From: Desulfonatronospira sp.
GTDB taxonomy: Bacteria; Desulfobacterota; Desulfovibrionia; Desulfovibrionales; Desulfonatronovibrionaceae
DNA length: 7,864 nucleotides
Assembly: GCA_003563255.1 (NCBI GenBank)
Contig: PWSL01000117.1
Coordinates: 1 to 7,864, forward strand
Direction: 5' to 3'
Shown here: in pieces, positions 1 through 5,306 of the stretch
Position numbering within the stretch: position 1 is the first letter of the stretch
Layout of the letters: each line of letters begins with the position of its first letter
Notes under the pieces: generated by a model
Databases searched by the model: none
Told to the model about the DNA's origin: nothing
The model's input: the letters and a program-made list of their open reading frames with translations, nothing else
Translations under genes and position numbers: made by a program

Positions 1-162
1 GCCAATCTGGAACAGCTGGCCGATATCTATGCTGATGAGTTCTCCAAGGTGCAGTCCGAGTTCCGACAGGTAAGAGAACAAACCCCGGGTTTACGTCACG
101 TGCGCATCGTGGGGGCTCCGGACAGTTCCTTTGAGCTGGGCTGGAAAACCAGACATATGTAA
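1..162 (+). CDS. 3' end of an unrecognised protein (partial, first gene of the visible operon)
   Basis: Frame 1 is open from the first base of the window to a TAA at 160-162, giving 53 visible C-terminal residues. The visible part has a charged, probably helical stretch (about residues 1-30, rich in Glu, Gln and Arg), then a short hydrophobic strand (HVRIVGAP) and a polar end finishing in KTRHM. I do not recognise a family from so short a tail. The stop lies only 5 nt before the MFS transporter start and there is no room for a promoter or terminator, so this gene probably belongs to the same transcription unit as the four genes that follow. Its identity would matter for interpreting the operon. 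Reality of the reading frame is supported by its position and spacing, not by a domain hit. Confidence 0.6.
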   Translation, partial: ANLEQLADIYADEFSKVQSEFRQVREQTPGLRHVRIVGAPDSSFELGWKTRHM

Positions 163-167
163 ATTTC

Positions 168-1400
168 ATGAAAACCCGGATATCCCCTCTTCTCAAGCCA
201 CTGCTGCTTTTCACTGCCATGTTCGCGGCCATGGGCGGCCCTGCACTGGCTCCGGCTTTGCCGGCTATCAAGGAAGCTTACCACGAAATTCCAGACATTG
301 AGTTCTGGACCAAGTGGCTGGTGAGCATCTCAGGCCTTTTCGCAGCCATGGGCGCGCCACTGTTTGGCTGGCTCAGCGACAAATGGGACCGCCGCAAGGC
401 CCTGATCCTGGGCTTGGGAATGTGGGGCGTGTTTGGTTCATCAGGAATGTTCGAGCAGCCTTTCTGGAGTCTGCTGGCAGCACGTGCGGCCCTGGGCCTT
501 AGTCTGGGAGGACTGCTGGCGGCCAACTCTGCGCTCATAGCCGACAGTTTCAAGGCAGTGGAGAGACGGAGAATGATGGGTACACAGTCCACCTCTACCT
601 CTGCCGGGGTCATCCTTTCACTTGTGGTCAGTGGATTTTTGGCGGATATCCACTGGCACTGGGCCTTTTCCATTTACCTCCTGGCTCTGGCGGTGCTGCC
701 TCTGGCATTGCACACATCCGTACCCACAGCAAAAACGCATGAACAAGATAAATCAAAAAAAGCTTCCCCTCTTTCCGGCAGCTTTTTGCTGGTCTGCTTC
801 TTCGCCATCCTGGGCATGGCCGCTTTCAATATCATTCCCACCCAGATCCCTTTTTTTCTCCAGCAGGAGCATTATTTCGCCAGCACCCACATGGGTCTGG
901 TACTGACAATTCTTCCCATCACCTCTGGAATTACCGGACGCCTCTACGCGTACATCTCACAACACTTTAAACTCTGGAACATGTTCGTTCTTTCAGGTAC
1001 GCTCATGTTCCTTGGTTTCGGTCTGGTCAGCGTCTCTACCACGCCGCTGATGATCATTCTGGGGCTTGGCCTGGTAGGTATGGGAACAGGCTCTGCCATG
1101 CCTCATGTGAACGTGATCATATCAACCATTGTTCCAGGCAGAGCGGTTGGCAGAGCTCTTGGCATCCTGGCCGGATGCAAATTCTTCGGACTATTTGCTT
1201 CACCTCTGATCATGCAGCCCGCTCTGACCCAATGGGGCTACCGGGGCATGTTCTGCTTTGGCGGGGCACTGCTGCTCCTTGCGGCCCTGTTTCTGGCTAT
1301 AGTCGGCCCTGTAATGTTAGCCAGAGATGTATCCGCAGGCAGGTGTGTTCCTGAACAGCCTGACCATGGAATCAACCAGAACACACCGGGGGAGGCATGA
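168..1400 (+). CDS. MFS transporter (12-TM, probable drug/metabolite exporter type)
   Basis: The 410-residue product is a typical length for a major facilitator superfamily transporter of the inner membrane. Hydrophobic segments fill residues about 10-185 and 205-385, as two bundles separated by a charged, Lys-rich cytoplasmic loop at about 187-203. The family signature after TM2 is clear: GWLSDKWDRRK at residues 67-77 matches motif A, G-x-x-x-D-(R/K)-x-x-R-R-K. A polar tail of about 26 residues follows the last helix. The substrate cannot be read from sequence. Position beside two ATP-dependent activating enzymes and an acetyltransferase suggests it moves their product or substrate; export is the simplest guess, but import is possible. 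The ATG at 168 is the first in-frame Met after the upstream stop. It has no good Shine-Dalgarno, so translation probably relies on coupling to the preceding gene, 5 nt upstream. Confidence 0.93.
   Translation: MKTRISPLLKPLLLFTAMFAAMGGPALAPALPAIKEAYHEIPDIEFWTKWLVSISGLFAAMGAPLFGWLSDKWDRRKALILGLGMWGVFGSSGMFEQPFWSLLAARAALGLSLGGLLAANSALIADSFKAVERRRMMGTQSTSTSAGVILSLVVSGFLADIHWHWAFSIYLLALAVLPLALHTSVPTAKTHEQDKSKKASPLSGSFLLVCFFAILGMAAFNIIPTQIPFFLQQEHYFASTHMGLVLTILPITSGITGRLYAYISQHFKLWNMFVLSGTLMFLGFGLVSVSTTPLMIILGLGLVGMGTGSAMPHVNVIISTIVPGRAVGRALGILAGCKFFGLFASPLIMQPALTQWGYRGMFCFGGALLLLAALFLAIVGPVMLARDVSAGRCVPEQPDHGINQNTPGEA
1388..1395 (+). promoter_or_regulatory. Strong Shine-Dalgarno for the E1-like gene
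   Basis: GGGGGAGG lies 8 nt before the ATG at 1404, inside the last codons of the MFS gene. It fixes the E1-like start at 1404, and the stop-to-start gap is only 3 nt. Confidence 0.8.
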
Positions 1401-1403
1401 GTC

Positions 1404-2216
1404 ATGACCAGTTTAAACACTCTTCTTTCGAACCTGAATAAGCCCTTCACAAGGGCGCAGCAGAAACGCATCACTGATTCCAAGGTGGTGGTGGCCGGAG
1501 TAGGAGGCGTGGGCGGTGTTGAGGCTGCGGTCCTGGCCGGATTGAAGGTCGGTGAAATGACCATCTTTGATCCCGGAATCTTTGATGAACCTGACATGAA
1601 CCGTCAATTCGGGGCGCGCGTCTCTACCCTGGGGGAAAACAAAGCTACAGCCACAGCCGGATTCCTTCACCGCATCAATCCGGACATGAAGCTCAACGTA
1701 CTCGATTACGCTCCGGCCACTGCAGAAGAATTGGACCAGGAGCTCTCCGGGGCATCCGTTGCCATCGATGCCATCGATTACATGGGGTTTGACTACAAGG
1801 CCCTGTTTGCCCAGGCAGTACGCCGTGCCGGAATCTACAACTTCACCGCTCCCATCTCTGGACTGGCAACAGCCATCTTTATTCTCGATCCCAGGGGCAT
1901 GACCCTGGAAGAACTCTATGAAGCTCCTGAAGACCAGTCCCTGTGGTCCGATCATAAACTGCCCCTGCATCGACTGCTGGGAGACAGGCTGTTCGGACAT
2001 CTTGTAACCGACATGATCCAGGGTCGGCGTGACTATCTATCCAATTGCGCAGGCATCGCAACCTTTAACGGCGGTCTGGTGGCTCTTGAAATAGCTTTGC
2101 TCCTGGCCGGAATACGCAGTCCTGCAAAGCTGGTCTGTGCTCCTGATGCTGTATTCGCCAATCTTCTGAGCCGGGAATGCGGAACCTATAACCTTGTGGA
2201 GGGCCCAAGATCATGA
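1404..2216 (+). CDS. ThiF/MoeB/HesA-family E1-like adenylating enzyme
   Basis: This 270-residue Rossmann-fold protein belongs to the E1-like superfamily, whose members use ATP to adenylate a carboxylate, classically the C-terminus of a ubiquitin-like sulfur carrier (ThiF-ThiS, MoeB-MoaD). Visible motifs are the nucleotide-binding GVGGVG at residues 32-37, the acidic strand end at D56, NRQ at 66-68 with Lys80 downstream (the conserved Asn/Arg/Lys set of the ATP site), and the Asp pair D122/D125, the likely equivalent of the Mg-binding Asp. The paired CxxC zinc motifs of MoeB/ThiF are absent: the only cysteines are at about 215, 245 and 259. No ubiquitin-like carrier gene ending in Gly-Gly is visible in the window. 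It overlaps the PP-loop gene by 4 nt (ATGA), which suggests the two products act together. The substrate is unknown; a sulfur carrier, a peptide or a small carboxylate are all possible. Confidence 0.9.
   Translation: MTSLNTLLSNLNKPFTRAQQKRITDSKVVVAGVGGVGGVEAAVLAGLKVGEMTIFDPGIFDEPDMNRQFGARVSTLGENKATATAGFLHRINPDMKLNVLDYAPATAEELDQELSGASVAIDAIDYMGFDYKALFAQAVRRAGIYNFTAPISGLATAIFILDPRGMTLEELYEAPEDQSLWSDHKLPLHRLLGDRLFGHLVTDMIQGRRDYLSNCAGIATFNGGLVALEIALLLAGIRSPAKLVCAPDAVFANLLSRECGTYNLVEGPRS
2198..2203 (+). promoter_or_regulatory. Shine-Dalgarno for the PP-loop gene
   Basis: GGAGGG lies 9 nt upstream of the ATG at 2213, within the last codons of the E1-like gene. It supports the start that gives the ATGA overlap, and therefore the extra N-terminal region of the PP-loop protein. 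Confidence 0.7.
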
Positions 2217-3640
2217 CATCTGCACATCACCTTGTACTGCAGTACCGCTGGAAAGTAGTTTATGTTGAGGGAAAACCCCATCTGCTCTACTACGGGGTCC
2301 GCAATCCCCCGCTGCACAGGGAAGTCCTGCTGCCGCTATCAAAAAGTCTGGCCCGGGTCCTGGAGTCTAAAGGCATGATGGAAAACAGCGACGTCCATGA
2401 AATAAAAGATCTGGTCATCAGAAAAGTATTGGTGCCTCCGGAAGAAAAGCGTTCTGCCAAAACTCCGCAAACTATGCAGACCTGCACCAATTGCGTGGTC
2501 AACGATTACGTTGTTCCGGGCCTGGAGTTTGATGACCACGGCGTATGCGCCCTTTGCCAATGCTATGAAAAGGCAGAGCCCGGAGGATATTCCGCCTTCC
2601 CCAAGGTAACCGAGGAAGAACTGCGAAGTATGGCTGGAAAAACCAGCGGCTCCCGCTTTGACGCAATGGTACTTTACACGGGAGGCAAGGACTCATCATT
2701 CATGCTCTGGCTCCTGGCACGAAAGCTCGGCTTGCGTGTGCTGGCTGCTTTTTGGGATATGCCTTATTGCACTGGAGCAGCCTACACCAATATTGACCGA
2801 GCCCGGCAAACCATGCCCGAGGTGGAGTTCGTGCGCTGGGCCCTTCCCTGGAACACACTGCGAAAAGGCATGCTGGCCAAATGGCGTTCCCACGGCTGGC
2901 CCTGCATGTGTCCGTCACCGGCCTTTGCTCTGTTCTACCCCATGGCTGCTCGTCTAAGAATCCCCCATGTCTTTCTGGGCATCGAGGATGTTCAGGCAGC
3001 TGTGCTGGATCATGTGGTAGGTCCAGCCAGCAACGCTGCAGCTCCCCTCACCCCGCGTGAACAGACCCTGCGTTTCCTGGGAATAAGAGCCCTGCCCGGA
3101 TCACAAAAACAGCCCCTGCGCTGGCCTGACGAAATGACCAATTATCATGCGGCAGTGCGTGACGCCATGCCCGAGGTATTCCATGAACTGGCTGACTTGG
3201 TGCAGCTGGCCGGAAAGGACACCTCCATGCACATCCCCCTTGTCGCCCGGCTGGCCACCAACGAATCCTACGGCACCTGGAAAAATTCCCAGGAAATCAT
3301 CCAGCGCGAGATGGGCTGGATGCCCCCTGAGGGGCAAAACAATCTGCTTCACACCAGCTGCAGGCTTGAGCCGGTTAAGGATTATCTCCAGTTCCAGCGC
3401 TTTAAAGCTATGCGCACAGTATTCATGCCGCAATCCATGGTGGAACTGGGCGCAGCCGTAGCATTTGGTCTTACACCGCGCTCAGAGGCACTGATCGCCT
3501 CCCAAGAGCTAGGCTACTGGCAAACTCCGCAGGAACTTGCCGGGCTGGCCCGAGACCTGGGCATAGATGCCAGGGCCGTTGAGGACTCCAGCGATGAACT
3601 CCGTCACAGTATGGCGGAATGGGCCGGGCTTAGCTCATGA
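2213..3640 (+). CDS. PP-loop ATP pyrophosphatase, N-acetyl sugar amidotransferase (WbpG/PseA)-like, with an extra N-terminal domain
   Basis: The 475-residue product has three parts. Residues 1-85 are an unassigned domain: beta-like segments to about 28, then a helical, charged stretch. Residues 91-119 form a zinc-ribbon-like element, CxxC at 91-94 and CxxC at 112-115, with the spaced pattern C-V...P...FDxxGVCxxC..YE. That pattern is characteristic of the N-acetyl sugar amidotransferases (WbpG, PseA). The PP-loop follows, TGGKDSS at 156-162, a variant of the usual SGGKDS that binds the ATP phosphates. A CMC motif at 231-233 lies in the region where related enzymes have further cysteines. The enzyme is expected to adenylate a carbonyl or carboxylate oxygen so that N or S can replace it. 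Cysteine-rich PP-loop enzymes of the TtuA type do this with sulfur and work with an E1-like partner. The ATGA overlaps on both sides tie it to the E1-like and acetyltransferase genes. Actual substrate unknown. Confidence 0.85.
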   Translation: MTSAHHLVLQYRWKVVYVEGKPHLLYYGVRNPPLHREVLLPLSKSLARVLESKGMMENSDVHEIKDLVIRKVLVPPEEKRSAKTPQTMQTCTNCVVNDYVVPGLEFDDHGVCALCQCYEKAEPGGYSAFPKVTEEELRSMAGKTSGSRFDAMVLYTGGKDSSFMLWLLARKLGLRVLAAFWDMPYCTGAAYTNIDRARQTMPEVEFVRWALPWNTLRKGMLAKWRSHGWPCMCPSPAFALFYPMAARLRIPHVFLGIEDVQAAVLDHVVGPASNAAAPLTPREQTLRFLGIRALPGSQKQPLRWPDEMTNYHAAVRDAMPEVFHELADLVQLAGKDTSMHIPLVARLATNESYGTWKNSQEIIQREMGWMPPEGQNNLLHTSCRLEPVKDYLQFQRFKAMRTVFMPQSMVELGAAVAFGLTPRSEALIASQELGYWQTPQELAGLARDLGIDARAVEDSSDELRHSMAEWAGLSS

Positions 3641-5142
3641 CTGGTTCCTGGGGTGTACGCCATGCCTCTCTTAGCTTTCCAGCAGCTCGCATCTTTATTC
3701 CGGCTGCCCTGGACTATACCGAAAGTCTGGCCGCTTCCATGGGATTCGGCCGGTCCGAGCAGATTCACCTGCGCCTGGCAATGGAGGAAATCCTGGAGTT
3801 TCTGGAGAGAATTAATACTGGGAGCGGAGATGCACCGCCGGTCTCTTTTTGTTTTGAAGCCCGGGCAGACAGCCTGGTCATCCACTTGAAGACTCTTGGC
3901 ATGCCCTTTGACATCAACAGGCTTCCCTCCTATTCCCCGGATAGCAAATCCGACGATGACGACCTGGATGGACTGGGCCTGCACCTGGCAAATTGGGCCC
4001 TGGACGAAGTACGCTTTCACAACATGGGACGCGAAGGCATAAGAGCAGAGTTGGTTAAATACCGGACCGGCGGCCACGTGCAGAACTTAACATCCATTAA
4101 CAAACCGTTGAAAGCAGCCTCTCCAGTGAAATCCTATTCCATACGAAAAGCTCATGACGCAGATAGTTTGGAAATATCCCGCTGTGCTTACCTGACCTAT
4201 GGCCACACCTATGAAGGTTTTATCTACTACCCGGAGCGAATCACCGAGATGAACCGAAGCAGTGAATTATACTCCCTGGTTGCAGAGGGAGCCAGCGGTG
4301 AGATCATGGGGCATTGCGGGTTAAAGTGCACGCCGGGACGGACCGACCGGGCCGAACTCGGTGTCCTTTTCGTCAAGCCTGAATACCGCAGGCACAAGGT
4401 GGGGCAGGCATTATGGAAGGCCACAGTGGACCTTGCCCGGAATCTTGGTTTTGGCTATATCGTGGCCCGCTCAGTTACCGGGCACAAGGCTTCGCAGCGT
4501 CTGGCCCACAGCAGTGGGTTTCACGACTGCTGCCTGTTTCTGGCCTTGTGTCCCCAAAACGTGGAACTGCGGGATATAGGCGGCATTCAGCAGGGCAAGA
4601 TGAGCCTGATGCTGCAATGGCTCCCCCTGGGACAGCAGCGGATGCGAACCATCTTTCCTCCCGAGTGTTATGGGGAAATCGTCCAGACGCTTTACAGCGC
4701 CGCAAAAATACCTTTCCACATGGCAGACCGGCAAACTAAGGCCGACAGCGAAAAAGAGCACAAACTGCACACCAGCCGTATCCCTGAACTAAACGTAGGC
4801 ATTCTCGAAATCGAAGACGTGGGATCCAATTCAGACAAAGTCTCCAACTGGATCAGACTGAATACCAGGCGGCTTTGCCGTGAAAAACTGGACACCATCT
4901 ATCTTTTTCTGAACCTGGAACATCCGGGTACGCCCTGTATCGCCGATGAGTGCGCCCAGGCGGGCTATGTCTTTGCAGGCATCTCACCCGATAATTTCCC
5001 CATGGGCGATGCCCTTGTCATGCAATATCTCAACCTCGCCGCCAACCCACTTGAGCACCTTTCCACGGAAGGTGAAATCGCCGAACTGCTGCACAGCTTC
5101 ATCCGCGCAGAATGGAAGAAACGGGAGATTTTTGATTCTTAG
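3637..5142 (+). CDS. Fusion protein: degenerate RsbW/HATPase-like domain + GNAT acetyltransferase + unassigned C-terminal domain
   Basis: The 501-residue protein has an N-terminal region (about 10-142) resembling the GHKL ATPase of anti-sigma factors (RsbW/SpoIIAB type): helix LRLAMEEILEFL at 45-56, GMPFD at 88-92, and GLGLHL...DEV at 112-125. Key ATP-site residues look changed: the N-box Asn position carries Phe55 and the Asp before GMPF is Thr86. An acidic run lies at 106-111. Residues about 167-315 are a GNAT domain, with strand/loop VKPEYRRHKVGQAL at 246-259 (the acetyl-CoA pyrophosphate loop) and a later motif-B-like ASQRLAHSSGF. The last 150 or so residues are unassigned and contain a GYVFAGISP...GDALVMQYLN segment. 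The acetyltransferase could modify the pathway product or a protein. The ATPase-like part may be a binding or docking module rather than an enzyme. It starts by an ATGA overlap with the preceding gene and has only a poor Shine-Dalgarno. Confidence 0.85.
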   Translation: MTGSWGVRHASLSFPAARIFIPAALDYTESLAASMGFGRSEQIHLRLAMEEILEFLERINTGSGDAPPVSFCFEARADSLVIHLKTLGMPFDINRLPSYSPDSKSDDDDLDGLGLHLANWALDEVRFHNMGREGIRAELVKYRTGGHVQNLTSINKPLKAASPVKSYSIRKAHDADSLEISRCAYLTYGHTYEGFIYYPERITEMNRSSELYSLVAEGASGEIMGHCGLKCTPGRTDRAELGVLFVKPEYRRHKVGQALWKATVDLARNLGFGYIVARSVTGHKASQRLAHSSGFHDCCLFLALCPQNVELRDIGGIQQGKMSLMLQWLPLGQQRMRTIFPPECYGEIVQTLYSAAKIPFHMADRQTKADSEKEHKLHTSRIPELNVGILEIEDVGSNSDKVSNWIRLNTRRLCREKLDTIYLFLNLEHPGTPCIADECAQAGYVFAGISPDNFPMGDALVMQYLNLAANPLEHLSTEGEIAELLHSFIRAEWKKREIFDS

Positions 5143-5306
5143 CTCTTTGCTTTTATGTCACTGGACAGTCATTTTTTTTGTAATTATCTATTTTTATGAT
5201 CTTTTTTTTCAGAGCAAAATGTCTTTCTCGCCAGACCGGGTATCTATCCAAATATCCAGCGGGCAGGGAAACACCTGAAAATTCACCATTAGGGAGCATA
5301 GCCTGA
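5143..5306. other. Convergent AT-rich intergenic region
   Basis: These 164 bases separate the stop codons of two convergent transcription units. The left part is very T-rich on the + strand (T8 at 5172-5179, T5 at 5191-5195, T8 at 5202-5209). This would suit transcript ends but could also be simple AT-rich spacer. On the - strand I see no hairpin followed by a T-run after the LdhH stop. No convincing gene is present. Confidence 0.7.
5156..5179 (+). terminator. Possible weak intrinsic terminator of the E1/PP-loop operon
   Basis: A 4-bp stem TGTC/GACA (5156-5159 with 5164-5167, loop ACTG) is followed 4 nt later by eight T residues at 5172-5179, starting 14 nt after the stop codon of the last + strand gene. 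Position and T-run fit an intrinsic terminator, but the stem is short and not GC-rich, so this is only a candidate. Confidence 0.3.

Noticed and set aside
278..673. 131-residue open frame on the minus strand
   Set aside because: It lies fully inside the MFS transporter gene on the opposite strand, has low-complexity Arg/Pro/Ala/Ser composition and no domain. It is a shadow frame.
1413..2000. 195-residue open frame on the minus strand
   Set aside because: It is antisense to the E1-like gene, whose catalytic motifs are intact. The antisense product shows no family motif.
3604..4077. 157-residue open frame on the minus strand
   Set aside because: It is antisense to the junction of the PP-loop and ATPase-like/GNAT genes, both of which have recognisable domains. 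No independent support.
5195..5200. TATGAT resembling a -10 promoter box
   Set aside because: No matching -35 box lies at a suitable spacing, and no + strand gene follows before the convergent stop codon. AT-rich DNA gives such matches by chance.
5219..5278. 19-codon open frame (starts MSFSPDRV), considered as an adenylation-type precursor peptide
   Set aside because: Only a weak AGAG precedes it, it lies downstream of the probable transcript end, and nothing but proximity links it to the operon.
5196..5306. 36-codon open frame in the intergenic region (starts MIFFFRAK), considered as a small peptide gene
   Set aside because: No Shine-Dalgarno is present, the upstream sequence is only T-rich spacer, and the peptide looks like a chance reading through it. 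It does not end in a way that suggests a precursor for the E1-like enzyme.
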